Source: Qipengyuania pelagi (GTDB lineage: Bacteria > Pseudomonadota > Alphaproteobacteria > Sphingomonadales > Sphingomonadaceae). Taken from it: a DNA stretch of 64,000 bases. Below are positions 10,449 through 19,490 of this stretch, one piece after another (the stretch's first letter is position 1; every line of letters starts with the position of its first letter). The position numbers and the translations under genes are program-made. The stretch spans positions 2,032,001 to 2,096,000 of the forward strand of contig NZ_WTYD01000001.1 of NCBI RefSeq assembly GCF_009827295.1, written 5' to 3'. Under the pieces are notes generated by a model, which searched no databases, was not told the DNA's origin, and saw only the letters and a list, made by a program, of their open reading frames with translations.

Positions 10449-11210
10449 ATGCCAGGATCGCCGCCCTCCCCTTCCGTGATCCCGGCCGAACTTCTGCTGA
10501 CCGCCTACCGCGCCGGCCTGTTTCCGATGGCCGATCACCGGGACGATCCCGAGGTGTTCTGGGTGGAGCCGCGCGAACGGGCGATTTTCCCGCTCAATGA
10601 ATTCCACGTTTCCAAGAGCTTGCGCAAGACCATCCGCCAGGATCGATTCCGGGTCACCTGCGACAGGGATTTCGCCGCCACGATCGCCGCCTGCGCCGAA
10701 CCGCGCGAAGCCTTCGCCGAAAGCTGGATCAGCCACCGCATCGAAGCGAGCTATCGCGCGCTCCACCGTGCGGGCCACGCGCACAGTTTCGAATGCTGGC
10801 AGGCCGACGAGTCCGGAAACGAGCGCCTCGTCGGCGGGCTCTACGGAGTCGCCTTCGACCGGGTTTTTTGCGGGGAGAGCATGTTCAGCCGCGTGCAGGA
10901 TGCGAGCAAGGTGGCGCTCGCCTGGCTGGTCGCCTGCATGAAAAGCGCCGGGTTCCGCGTGCTCGATTGCCAGTTCATGACCGACCATCTCGCCTCCATG
11001 GGGGCAAGGGCCATCCCGCAGGCGCGCTATCTCGACCTGGTGCAGGGTGCCGCCGGGCAGCCCGAAGCGAGCCTGCCGGAAGCCTGGGCGCGCTATGCGG
11101 TGGGGGCGGGCTCCGCAGCCTCTTCGAGCGCGTCAGGCGCATCCGCCGCGTCGGACCCGCCGCCGCCTTCGGGGAAGCTCATCGCGCAGTCCTTCACGAA
11201 GACGTCGTAG
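10449..11210 (+). CDS. aat: Leucyl/phenylalanyl-tRNA--protein transferase
   Basis: 253 aa. Attaches Leu or Phe to N-terminal Arg/Lys of proteins, creating N-degrons for ClpS/ClpAP. Signatures seen are LLTAYRAGLFPMAD at the N-terminus, WVEPRERAIFPL, SWISHRIEASY, GGLYGVAFDRVFCGESMFSR and DCQFMTDHLASMGA. The C-terminal 40 or so residues (Ala/Ser-rich) extend past the usual end and overlap the convergent DUF2155 gene by 118 bases. Confidence 0.95.
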   Translation: MPGSPPSPSVIPAELLLTAYRAGLFPMADHRDDPEVFWVEPRERAIFPLNEFHVSKSLRKTIRQDRFRVTCDRDFAATIAACAEPREAFAESWISHRIEASYRALHRAGHAHSFECWQADESGNERLVGGLYGVAFDRVFCGESMFSRVQDASKVALAWLVACMKSAGFRVLDCQFMTDHLASMGARAIPQARYLDLVQGAAGQPEASLPEAWARYAVGAGSAASSSASGASAASDPPPPSGKLIAQSFTKTS

Positions 11211-11668
11211 ACCGGGTGTTCGACCACGTTGAGGCTGGGCGAATTCTTGAACAGCCAGCCTGAAAAGATGCGGCGGAACTGGTTCTCGCCGCTGCGATCG
11301 GCGACCAGAACCTGAACGAAAGCGCCGGTTTCCTGCGGCAATTCCCACGGCGCGGTCTTTTCGCACGAGCGCAGCCGCACGATGACATCGCCAACCCGGC
11401 GCGAATCGCCCGGCGCCATTTCCAGCTCCTGCGACACGTTGTTGCGCTTGTTGAGCAGCCCGATCGTCGCCACCCGTTCAGCAAGGGGCGTTCCGATCTG
11501 CGCCGCGTCGCTGGCCACTTGCGGCGGCGGCGGCGCCGTATCGGCGACGCTTTCGGGAATTTCGGTGCGGACCGCGGCAGGCTCGGGCGGGTCTTCGCCG
11601 CACGCAGTGAGGCCAAGCCCCATCGTCAGCGCCAGCAGGGCGGAGTGCAGGACGCGCGACCCGCCCAT
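11093..11668 (-). CDS. DUF2155-domain lipoprotein
   Basis: 191 aa with a lipoprotein signal (LLALTMGLGLTACGE; lipobox LTAC), so it is probably anchored in an envelope membrane. The conserved DUF2155 region runs from about residue 70 (LLNKRNNVSQELEMAPGD) through LFKNSPSLNVVEHPVYDVFV and a Cys pair (SCEKTAP, KDCAMSFP) that could form a disulfide. The function is unknown; the family is typical of alphaproteobacteria and is often next to the NDUFA12-type gene, as here (four-base gap). Its 3' end overlaps aat on the opposite strand. Confidence 0.85.
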   Translation of the reverse strand: MGGSRVLHSALLALTMGLGLTACGEDPPEPAAVRTEIPESVADTAPPPPQVASDAAQIGTPLAERVATIGLLNKRNNVSQELEMAPGDSRRVGDVIVRLRSCEKTAPWELPQETGAFVQVLVADRSGENQFRRIFSGWLFKNSPSLNVVEHPVYDVFVKDCAMSFPEGGGGSDAADAPDALEEAAEPAPTA

Positions 11669-11671
11669 GGC

Positions 11672-12067
11672 TCAGGCGTCCGGCGTCCAGGCTTCGTAAT
11701 CGCCCGCCGCACGCGCCCGCTGGCCGCCCCGCTCCAGGGCGCCAGCCGGGCGATAGGCCGTCACAGTGCCGGTGGCGTTGGGGGTATAATCGGCTTCCCA
11801 GATGCGCGACGGCGGCAGATTGCTTTCGGGCACGTCGTCGAACGCGCCGTGCAGCCAGCCATGCCATTCGGCAGGGACGCGGCTGGCGTCGTTGGCGCCT
11901 TCGTAAATCACCCAACGGCGTTCGCGCTGACCCTTCTTGGGCTTGGAACGGAAATAGCGATTGCCCTGCGCATCACTGCCCACCTGTTCGCCGTTGCGCC
12001 AGCTCCAGAACAGCGTGCCGAGCGTGGCGCCGTTCCACCAGGTGAAGATCTTGCCGAGGAAGTTCAT
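11672..12067 (-). CDS. NADH:ubiquinone oxidoreductase accessory subunit NDUFA12 family
   Basis: 131 aa. The sequence W-N-G-A-T-L-G-T-L-F-W at residues 11-21, EQVGSDAQGNRYF, RRWVIYEG and PAEWHGWLH are the family hallmarks (17.2-kDa/B17.2 subunit). It acts at the junction of the peripheral arm of complex I. It is placed four bases upstream of the DUF2155 gene on the same strand, so the two are probably one transcript. Family level is clear. Confidence 0.92.
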   Translation of the reverse strand: MNFLGKIFTWWNGATLGTLFWSWRNGEQVGSDAQGNRYFRSKPKKGQRERRWVIYEGANDASRVPAEWHGWLHGAFDDVPESNLPPSRIWEADYTPNATGTVTAYRPAGALERGGQRARAAGDYEAWTPDA

Positions 12068-12210
12068 GGCGCGCGGTTAGCCGTTTTTGTTATGGGCCTC
12101 AAGCGTCGGCGCGCGCCTTCGCGCGCTTGGCTACGCGGCATTGGCCGCGGCGCGCGGTCGCGCTTGCGGCACCGTCGGCGCCGATTGGGTCGAGGGCAAT
12201 GCGACGCGTC

Positions 12211-12723
12211 CTACCATTCGACCTGATCGCCCGCTTCGATCCCCAGCTCCTCGGCCCGCCCGCCGTTCAATTCCAGCACGGCGCTCGCCACGCCCGCAGA
12301 GACGACCGAATCGAGCGAATAGGGAGTCGTCATCGCGGCGATGTTGAGAATGCGACCGTCAGTGCCGATGAAGATGATGTCGAGCGGCAGCGGCGTGTTC
12401 TTCATCCAGAAGCTGCGCGCCTGGGGCGGATCGCTGGGGAAGATCATGCCTTCATCCGGCCCCAGCTCGGTGCGGAACATCAGCCCGCGATTCTGCGCTT
12501 CGGGCGAGGCGGCGACCTCGGCCCGGAAGCGGTGGACCCCGTCATCCGAGCGCACCGTCACCGGGATCACTTCGAGCCCGGAGACCGGATGTGTCGATGA
12601 TTGCATCGCCGCCTGCATCGTCTTCGCGCTCGCTTCGGCCTGCGGCTGCGCCTGGGGCGAGCAGGCGACGAGAGGCAGCGCGGCGAAACAGGATAGGGCA
12701 AAACACAGCGGAGCGCGGATCAT
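12211..12723 (-). CDS. DUF192-domain lipoprotein
   Basis: 170 aa from ATG 12723. The N-terminus is a lipoprotein signal (LSCFAALPLVACSP). The DUF192 core shows RGLMFRTELGPDEGMIF, the signature SFWMKNTPLPLDIIFIG and a closing VLELNGGRAEELGIEAGD. The role is unknown. Its ATG overlaps the stop of recX by four bases, so it is translationally coupled to it. Confidence 0.88.
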   Translation of the reverse strand: MIRAPLCFALSCFAALPLVACSPQAQPQAEASAKTMQAAMQSSTHPVSGLEVIPVTVRSDDGVHRFRAEVAASPEAQNRGLMFRTELGPDEGMIFPSDPPQARSFWMKNTPLPLDIIFIGTDGRILNIAAMTTPYSLDSVVSAGVASAVLELNGGRAEELGIEAGDQVEW

Positions 12724-13349
12724 GTCGGAAATTCCTCTTCCCGGGCCTCGTCGACCCATTCGTCCAGAGATGCGGGATCGCTCGCGTCGATAACCTTGCG
12801 GGCATGGTCGAAATCATGGCCCGCGCGGATCAACGCCGCAAGCTGCTTTTCGCGCTGTTTCGCCCAATCCTCGCTCGCACGGGTTTCCGATCGGGCGCCC
12901 TCCCTCGAGAACGGGCCGAACCGTCGCTTGCGGGCGAGCGCGACCACGGCCTCGCGCCGCGCGAATTCATCGGGCGCGAAGCGCGCGCGCAGGCCTTCGC
13001 CGATGCCTGCCGCATGCAATTGCTGTTCGACCCGGCGGGCGCCATATCCCCGGTTCAGAAGCCCCGCGCTCTTGGCCCGCGCATAGCCCTCGTCGTCGAC
13101 ATAGCCCTTCTCGACATAGCTCGTCACGAGTGCGTCGATATCGGGCTCGGGCGCATCCTCGACCCAGCCGCGCTCGCGCAGCTTGCGGCGCAGATAGGCC
13201 CGCAATTTTCCCGCGCTGGTCGCGAAACGGGCGACATAGGCGAGCGCCATTTCCTGAAGACGCGTCTCGTCGAGCGGGCGAACCTTGCGTTCACGCCGCC
13301 TGCCGCGATGGCCGGCCTCTCGTCTCTGGGAGTCGCTATCCGGTCGCAT
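12720..13349 (-). CDS. recX: Regulatory protein RecX
   Basis: About 209 aa from ATG 13349; a further ATG ten codons upstream is possible. Three-helix repeats typical of RecX are seen (YVARFATSAGKLRAYLRRKL, YVEKGYVDDEGYARAKSAGL, NRGYGARRVEQQLHAAGI). RecX binds RecA filaments and limits their extension. It is first of a two-gene unit with the DUF192 lipoprotein. recA is not nearby, which is common. Confidence 0.85.
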   Translation of the reverse strand: MRPDSDSQRREAGHRGRRRERKVRPLDETRLQEMALAYVARFATSAGKLRAYLRRKLRERGWVEDAPEPDIDALVTSYVEKGYVDDEGYARAKSAGLLNRGYGARRVEQQLHAAGIGEGLRARFAPDEFARREAVVALARKRRFGPFSREGARSETRASEDWAKQREKQLAALIRAGHDFDHARKVIDASDPASLDEWVDEAREEEFPT

Positions 13350-13478
13350 TTGCCATATTGATGCCACAGTCCTTATCAAAGGGGAAAGTTTATCGCAGGA
13401 CGCATTCGGGAGACATGCGGGCCTGCTTTCTCAAGGGATGCCGCAAGGCCCTGTATTTTCACGGATATCTGCAAGCCT

Positions 13479-15239
13479 ATGAGTGACGACGCCCAGACGC
13501 CGACGCCTATGCCGACGCCGAACGATTGCGATCTGCCCCGCCGCCGATCCGATTTCGCGACCTTTGCCGAGGCGATCGACTATGCCGCGAGGAGCGAAAA
13601 GGGACTCAATTTCCACGATATGCGCGGCACGCTGGAACGGGTCTATCCCTATAGCGAAATGCGCGCGGACGCGATGAAGGCCGCGCGCCAATTCGCGGCG
13701 ATGGGGATCGCGAAGGGCGACCGCGTGGCCCTCGTCGCGGAAACCGGCGCGGAATTCGCCGCCCTGTTCTGCGGCTGTATCTATGCGGGTGCCTGGCCGG
13801 TTCCCCTACCCCTGCCGACCGGCTTCGGCGGCAAGGAGGGGTATATCGAGCAATTGTCGGTGCAGCTCGACAGCAGCGACCCAAAGATCCTGATCTATCC
13901 GGCGGAAATCGCCGAAATGGCGGGCGCGGCGGCGGAGCGGCAGGGATGCGAAGGGCAAAGCTGGGAAGATTTCAGTGAGCGCCCCGATCCCGAAACCGAC
14001 CTGCCCGAAGCGGACCCGCAGGATATCTGCTACCTCCAATATTCCTCGGGCTCGACGCGCTTCCCCACCGGGGTCGCGGTCACCCACGAAGCGCTGCTGC
14101 ACAATCTCTATGGCCATGCGAGCGGCGTGAATCTGGGCGAGAACGACCGGGTGGTCAGCTGGCTGCCCTGGTATCACGACATGGGCCTCGTCGGCTGTTT
14201 CCTGTCGCCGATCGCCAACCAGGCGTCGGTCGATTACATCAGGACCGAACATTTCGCGCGGCGTCCCCTCGCCTGGCTCGACCTGATCAGCCGCAACCAA
14301 GGCAACACGCTCAGCTATTCGCCGACCTTCGGTTACGACATCTGCGCGCGCCGCATCTCGAGCCAGTCCAATGTCGCCGAGCGGCTGGACCTGTCGCGCT
14401 GGCGCACGGCGGGCAATGGCGCGGACATGATCCGGCCCGACGTGATGCAGAATTTCGTCAACGCCTTTGCCGGGGCGGGTTTCCGGGCGAGTGCCTTCAC
14501 GCCGAGCTACGGCCTCGCCGAAGCGACCTTGGCCGTCACGGTGATGCCGCCGGGCGAGGGGATCCGCGTCGAGCTGGTCGAGGAAGAGCGCCTGTCGGGC
14601 CGTCCGCGCGATCTTTCGCGCCCCGCCCGCTATCGCGCCATCGTCAATTGCGGGCGCCCGCTGCCAGGGATGGAAGTCGAAATTCGCGGGGAGGACGATA
14701 ACCCGCGCGGCGATCACCAGATCGGCAAGGTCTGGTGCCGGGGCAAGAGCGTGATGCATTCCTATTTCCGCAACGAGGAAGCGACCGATGATTGCCTCGT
14801 CGCCAATGCGGACGGCGAAGTCTGGCTCGACACCGGCGACATGGGCTACATGGCCGATGGGTATCTGTTCATCGTCGGACGCGCGAAGGACATGATCATC
14901 ATCAACGGCAAGAACCACTGGCCGCAGGATATCGAATGGGCGGTGGAACAGCTGCCGGGCTTCAATCACGGCGATATCGCCGCCTTCTCGGTCGAGACCG
15001 ACAATGGCGAGGAAGCGCCCGCCGTGCTGGTCCATTGCCGCGTGTCGGAGCCTGAAGAGCGGATCAAGCTGCGCAATCAGATCGCGGACAAGGTTCGCGG
15101 CGTCACGGGAATGAACTGCGTCGTCGAACTGGTCCCGCCGCGCAGCCTGCCGCGCACCAGTTCGGGCAAGTTGAGCCGCGCCAAGGCGAAGAAGCTGTAT
15201 CTGTCGGGCGAGATCCAGCCGCTGGACCTCGCCGCCTGA
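13479..15239 (+). CDS. Fatty-acyl-AMP ligase / long-chain acyl-ACP synthetase-type adenylating enzyme
   Basis: 586 aa, ANL superfamily. The P-loop motif reads QYSSGSTRFPTGVAVTH (about residue 187), A5 is PSYGLAEATLA, A7 is WLDTGDMGY, A8 is GRAKDMIIINGKNHWPQDIE, and the C-terminal catalytic lysine region is LPRTSSGKLSRAKAK. The N-terminal domain has the short insertion style of fatty-acyl-AMP ligases rather than acyl-CoA synthetases. Such enzymes load fatty acids onto acyl carriers; in Caulobacter-type bacteria a homologue helps sphingolipid synthesis. The carrier and any serine palmitoyltransferase are not adjacent here, so the pathway is unresolved. Confidence 0.85.
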   Translation: MSDDAQTPTPMPTPNDCDLPRRRSDFATFAEAIDYAARSEKGLNFHDMRGTLERVYPYSEMRADAMKAARQFAAMGIAKGDRVALVAETGAEFAALFCGCIYAGAWPVPLPLPTGFGGKEGYIEQLSVQLDSSDPKILIYPAEIAEMAGAAAERQGCEGQSWEDFSERPDPETDLPEADPQDICYLQYSSGSTRFPTGVAVTHEALLHNLYGHASGVNLGENDRVVSWLPWYHDMGLVGCFLSPIANQASVDYIRTEHFARRPLAWLDLISRNQGNTLSYSPTFGYDICARRISSQSNVAERLDLSRWRTAGNGADMIRPDVMQNFVNAFAGAGFRASAFTPSYGLAEATLAVTVMPPGEGIRVELVEEERLSGRPRDLSRPARYRAIVNCGRPLPGMEVEIRGEDDNPRGDHQIGKVWCRGKSVMHSYFRNEEATDDCLVANADGEVWLDTGDMGYMADGYLFIVGRAKDMIIINGKNHWPQDIEWAVEQLPGFNHGDIAAFSVETDNGEEAPAVLVHCRVSEPEERIKLRNQIADKVRGVTGMNCVVELVPPRSLPRTSSGKLSRAKAKKLYLSGEIQPLDLAA

Positions 15240-15248
15240 TCTCCTGGG

Positions 15249-16826
15249 TCAGGAGGGCGGCGCCGCGTCGTCCTCAAGCTCGTCTGCCCAACCGGCCTGC
15301 ATGACCGGCCCGCCGACCACCGGGACCGAGGCAATTCCCGCCTCTTCGAGCAATTGCGCCGCGATGGCGCGGGTCTCGCTCGATCCCCCGGTCAGGCTGA
15401 CCGGCTGCCCCCTGCGCGAAGCGGCCCAGGCCACGAGATTGAGCGCATCGCGTCCGGCGGCGGTCAGGTCCTGCCCGTCGAAGGGGATCGTCGGAAGCGC
15501 GAGCAGAGGCGGCTCGATCCTGACCGTCCAGTCCGGCGATGCGTCCTGGATACGCGTCTCGAGCGCGCGATAGGTCGCCATTCCCGCGCCGGGAATGCGG
15601 GCCGCGCGAACGACGGCGCGGCGCGCCTCCGCATCCACCGTGACCTCGCCCGGATCGACCCCGGCGATCAGTGCCATGCGCTCGGCAAGCGAGCGACTTT
15701 CCTCGCTCAGCGCGCGCTGGCTGTCCTCGCGCGCGCGCAACAGCTCGATCGCTTCCGCCTCGGCCCCCGTGCCCACCCGGAACTGGGTGAGCGTCAGATC
15801 GATCGGACGATGCAATCGCGAGGCCAGCGCCGCCTCGCTGTCCTGCTCGGCGGAGGATCGTGGATTGGGCGTCAGCACCGTGGCGGAGACCGTCACCGGG
15901 TCGGCATCGAGGTCGAACTCGATATGGCTCAACCGCGCGTCGCTGCCCGCCTCGTCGAGCACCGTGGTGCGGATGATGCGCGCGGCATTCGTCTCCCACA
16001 CGATCTGCCTGAGCGAGAAGAACAGCGGGACCGCGAGCCCCACGAAAACCGCAATGATCAGCGCCGTCTGCCACCGCGTCTGCTTTTCCGACAGGCGGGC
16101 GCTGAACCCGTAGATCCGCGCCATGATCGTGGCGACGAGGGCGATCGTCATCAGATTGGTGACGTAAAGCAGCAGCGCGCCCGAAAAGACCGTCCAATTG
16201 GCAGTCGCCAGGCCGAACCCGACCACGCCCAGAGGCGGCATCAATGCGGTGGCGATGGCGACGCCGACGATGGTGCCCTCGCGCCCCCGGATCATGGAAT
16301 AGGCACCCGCGAGAGCCGAAAAGACCGCCACGGCGAGGTCGAACAGGTTCGGCTGGGTCCGCGCGGCGATTTCGGGCGTCACGGTCTGCAGGGGCGAGAC
16401 GAACACGATCAGTGCGGTCAGCGCCACGCCAAGCACCGTGCCCGCCGCCAGCGCCACCGCCGATCCGCGCAGCCAGCTATAGTCACCGATCGCCAGCGCA
16501 AAGCCCGCGCCGATGATCGGGCCCATCAGCGGCGCGATCAGCATGGCGCCGATCACCACGGCAGGCGAGGACAGCAGTAGGCCCAGGATCGCGATCCCCG
16601 CCGACATCGCCAGCATGAACAGGTAACGCGGCGAGGTGTAGGCCTCTTCGCGTCGCTTCTCGATCACCGCTTCCTGATCGACCGTCTCCAGCACCGCGAC
16701 CCGCCACCACCGGCGCCAGGTCTCCAGCCGCGTGTTGACGACCCGATCCATCCAGCCCGACGGCGTCGGATCGCTGTCGGACGGTTTGGCATCGCTTGCG
16801 TTCGTCGAGTTCGGCGCGCTGGCCAT
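15249..16826 (-). CDS. DUF389 (TIGR00341-like) integral membrane protein
   Basis: 525 aa. The first 260 residues contain six or so membrane segments with the family signature SSPAVVIGAMLIAPLMGPII and GREGTIVGVAIATALMPPLG. A long soluble region (about residues 285-525) follows, with an OmpA-like/BON-like tail (LEEAGIASVPVVGG). The function of the family is unknown. Convergent with the acyl-AMP ligase and divergent from telA. Confidence 0.85.
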   Translation of the reverse strand: MASAPNSTNASDAKPSDSDPTPSGWMDRVVNTRLETWRRWWRVAVLETVDQEAVIEKRREEAYTSPRYLFMLAMSAGIAILGLLLSSPAVVIGAMLIAPLMGPIIGAGFALAIGDYSWLRGSAVALAAGTVLGVALTALIVFVSPLQTVTPEIAARTQPNLFDLAVAVFSALAGAYSMIRGREGTIVGVAIATALMPPLGVVGFGLATANWTVFSGALLLYVTNLMTIALVATIMARIYGFSARLSEKQTRWQTALIIAVFVGLAVPLFFSLRQIVWETNAARIIRTTVLDEAGSDARLSHIEFDLDADPVTVSATVLTPNPRSSAEQDSEAALASRLHRPIDLTLTQFRVGTGAEAEAIELLRAREDSQRALSEESRSLAERMALIAGVDPGEVTVDAEARRAVVRAARIPGAGMATYRALETRIQDASPDWTVRIEPPLLALPTIPFDGQDLTAAGRDALNLVAWAASRRGQPVSLTGGSSETRAIAAQLLEEAGIASVPVVGGPVMQAGWADELEDDAAPPS

Positions 16827-16941
16827 CGATGCTCCATCTTGCCTTGGACCGGAACGATCCCATAGATTGCAAAAGAGATTAGCTGCAAGGTGATAGGCGG
16901 CGGGGAGACCGCAGCCGATCGGCTTCGATGGGCCGTTTTAT

Positions 16942-16970
16942 TTGCATAACACACTTGCAGCCGCCATAAT
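16942..16970 (+). promoter_or_regulatory. Sigma-70-type promoter for the telA operon
   Basis: TTGCAT at 16942-16947 and CATAAT at 16965-16970 are separated by exactly 17 bases, and AAGGA lies just before the telA ATG at 16989. The match to the housekeeping consensus is good for a high-GC genome; the start site is not proven. Confidence 0.6.
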
Positions 16971-16988
16971 GGGGTAAAGGACGAATTC

Positions 16989-18233
16989 ATGGCTGATATG
17001 CTCAAGACAGAAACCGCGACCGGAAGCGCCGCCAGCCCGGTCGCGACGAAAACGGAACCCGCTTTCGATCTGACCCCGCCCGATCCGGTCCCCCAGGTCG
17101 CGCCGGAAAAGGCCGCCGGGCTCGTTCCCGTCAGCGACGAAGTGAAATCGAAGCTGGAAACCAAGGTTGACGGCTTCGTCAGTGACCTGATCGCCTCGGA
17201 TGCCAATTCGCCCGAATTCGGCAAGAAGGTGGACCAGCTCACCAATATGGGCCGCAAAGAAATCATGGCGGCGGCGGGCATGTCCAACCGCTTCCTCGAC
17301 CGGCCCGTGCGCGCGATGGACAAGGACGAGGGCGTCGGCGCCAACCTCGCCGAACTGCGCCGCGTGGTCGAGGACCTCGATCCCGGCAAACGTGGCAAAT
17401 TGTCGGGCACGCGCAAGATCCTCGGCATCATCCCGTTCGGCAACAAACTGACCAATTATTTCCGCAGCTATCAGAGCGCGCAGACCCACATCCAGTCGAT
17501 CCTCTCCAACCTCGCCAGCGGCAAGGACGAGCTGATCATGGACAATGCCGCGATCGACGTGGAGCGGCAGAAATTGTGGGAGGCGATGGGCAATCTCGAA
17601 CAGATGATCCACATCTCCAAGACGCTGGACGAAAAGCTGGAGGAGAAGGCCGCCGAACTCGACGCGACCGATCCGGCCAAGGCCAAGGCGGTGCGCGAGA
17701 CCGCGCTGTTCTACGTCCGCCAGCGCACGCAGGACCTGCTGACGCAGATGGCGGTGAGCGTGCAGGGCTATCTCGCGCTCGACCTCGTCAAGAAGAACAA
17801 TGTCGAGCTGGTAAAGGGCGTCGATCGCGCCAGCACCACCACAGTCGGCGCGCTGCGCACGGCGGTGACCGTGGCCGAGGCGATGACCAATCAGCGCCTC
17901 GTCCTCGGTCAGATCACCGCGCTCAACGAAACGACGGCGGGGATCATCGACAGCACCTCGACCATGCTGCGCGAGCAGACGGGCAAGATCCACGAACAGG
18001 CTGCCGCCAGCACGATCCCCCTGGAAACGCTCCAGCGCGCCTTCCAGAACATCTACGACACTATGGACGAGGTCGACCAGTTCAAGCTGCGCGCGCTCGA
18101 TTCGATGAAGCAGACCGTTACCGTGCTTTCGAGCGAGGTGGAAAAGTCGAAGGGCTATATCGCCCGCGCCGAAGGCCAGAACCAGGCTCAGCGCCAGGTC
18201 GCCGAGAGCGGCCTGTTGAGCATCGAAGGCTGA
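16989..18233 (+). CDS. TelA/KlaA family toxic-anion resistance protein
   Basis: 414 aa, helical and soluble, the usual TelA length. The family blocks KLSGTRKILGIIPFGNKLTN, NAAIDVERQKLWEAMGNLEQ and RTAVTVAEAMTNQRLVLGQI are present. TelA proteins are linked to tellurite, colicin or antibiotic tolerance; the biochemical role is not settled. It is followed by an XpaC-like gene 10 bases later, the usual partner. Confidence 0.9.
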   Translation: MADMLKTETATGSAASPVATKTEPAFDLTPPDPVPQVAPEKAAGLVPVSDEVKSKLETKVDGFVSDLIASDANSPEFGKKVDQLTNMGRKEIMAAAGMSNRFLDRPVRAMDKDEGVGANLAELRRVVEDLDPGKRGKLSGTRKILGIIPFGNKLTNYFRSYQSAQTHIQSILSNLASGKDELIMDNAAIDVERQKLWEAMGNLEQMIHISKTLDEKLEEKAAELDATDPAKAKAVRETALFYVRQRTQDLLTQMAVSVQGYLALDLVKKNNVELVKGVDRASTTTVGALRTAVTVAEAMTNQRLVLGQITALNETTAGIIDSTSTMLREQTGKIHEQAAASTIPLETLQRAFQNIYDTMDEVDQFKLRALDSMKQTVTVLSSEVEKSKGYIARAEGQNQAQRQVAESGLLSIEG

Positions 18234-18243
18234 GGGCGCGAAC

Positions 18244-19002
18244 GTGAACGACCTCACCCGCGATAGCGAGCGCATCCTGTCCGAAGGCAAGGCGCTGGTG
18301 CGCGACAACCGCGAAGGCGGTCGCCACCGCCGCGCGCCCTCCATCGGGCAGGGCTCAGCCAAGGTGAAACGCGATCACCTGATGAAGAAGGTGCGCAATC
18401 TCGTGATCGCGGTGGCCACCATCTGGGTGGGTGCAGGAATTGCCGGAGCGATCTTCAGCGGCATCGGCTTTTGGGGTGTAATGGCTGTCGTCGTCGCGAC
18501 GGCCATCGCAACCGCCATCTTCTCCAGTTATCCGAAGATCAAGACGCCCAAGCGCGCCGACATCAACAAAGGCAATGTCCAGCAGATGGTCAGCCGCACC
18601 GAGTTGTGGCTCGAAGCGCAGCGGCCCGCGCTGCCCCCGCCGGCGGCCAAGATCGTCAGCGATATGGGTGTGCAGCTCGATGCACTCGGCCTGCAACTGG
18701 ACGGTCTCGACCAGAACCACCCCAAGGCGCGCGAAGTGCGCAGCCTGGTGGGCGAGCAATTGCCCGAGATGATCGACAGCTATCGCAGGATTCCCGCCAA
18801 TCTGCGCACCGAGAAGCGCGCGGGCGCCACGCCCGACGAGCAGTTGACCGACAGCCTTGCGAAGATCAGCGGCGAGATCGATTCGATCACCCGCCAGCTC
18901 GCCGAGGGTTCGCTTGACGATCTGGCGATCAAACACCGCTATCTCGACTACAAATTCGGCGAAGGGGCCGAGACCAGTCCGCAGTTGGAGAACAAGAGCT
19001 GA
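18244..19002 (+). CDS. XpaC-like 5-bromo-4-chloroindolyl phosphate hydrolysis family protein
   Basis: 252 aa from GTG 18244. Two adjacent hydrophobic segments (LVIAVATIWVGAGIAGAIF and FWGVMAVVVATAIATAIF) near residues 54-97 suggest a membrane hairpin, followed by a cytoplasmic helical region. The pairing with telA is the classic XpaC context. The name comes from a phenotype in Bacillus and does not prove hydrolase activity. The stop shares one base with the next start (TGATG). Confidence 0.8.
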   Translation: MNDLTRDSERILSEGKALVRDNREGGRHRRAPSIGQGSAKVKRDHLMKKVRNLVIAVATIWVGAGIAGAIFSGIGFWGVMAVVVATAIATAIFSSYPKIKTPKRADINKGNVQQMVSRTELWLEAQRPALPPPAAKIVSDMGVQLDALGLQLDGLDQNHPKAREVRSLVGEQLPEMIDSYRRIPANLRTEKRAGATPDEQLTDSLAKISGEIDSITRQLAEGSLDDLAIKHRYLDYKFGEGAETSPQLENKS

Positions 19003-19301
19003 TGCGCGTGCCCATCGCCCACACCCTCCCCAAGGAAGAAGTGCGCCGCCGCCTGCGCGAACGCAGCCACGAAATCGCGAATTTCATTCCCGGCGGCATG
19101 GCCGATGTCACCACCGGCTGGCCCAATGAGGACCGGATGGACCTTTCCGTCCGCGCCATGGGTCAGGGGATCGACGGGCGGGTCCTGATCGAGGACGCGC
19201 AGGTCGTTTTCGAGGTCGATCTGCCCCCGGCCCTGTCTTTCGTCGAGCCGATGATTGCGGGCGCGATCCGCGACAAGGGACAGAAACTGCTGACACCGTA
19301 A
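19002..19301 (+). CDS. Polyhydroxyalkanoic acid system family protein (PHA_gran_rgn)
   Basis: 99 aa. IPHTLP-like start (VPIAHTLPKEEVRRRLRERS) and the closing strand pattern DLPPALSFVEPMIAGAIRDK match the small PHA-system family found beside telA/xpaC in sphingomonads. Predicted to be a small START-like fold. It is the third gene of the telA transcript by overlap. The link to PHA granules is from family naming only. Confidence 0.7.
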   Translation: MRVPIAHTLPKEEVRRRLRERSHEIANFIPGGMADVTTGWPNEDRMDLSVRAMGQGIDGRVLIEDAQVVFEVDLPPALSFVEPMIAGAIRDKGQKLLTP

Positions 19302-19490
19302 CAGCAAGTCAGGCTTTCCCCGCTAAATTTCCGTTTTCTCGGAACTAATTGGCTGCTTTCGCGCTCTTGCTTATTGTGCGCGGGTGGGCTGCGTTACCGG
19401 TAAGCAGGTGCTCGTCAGATATTTGCATGGCTGTCACGCGTGTCCTGGGACGGAGACGCTCGCGACACTGGAGGGGCAAAACGGGTTTTC

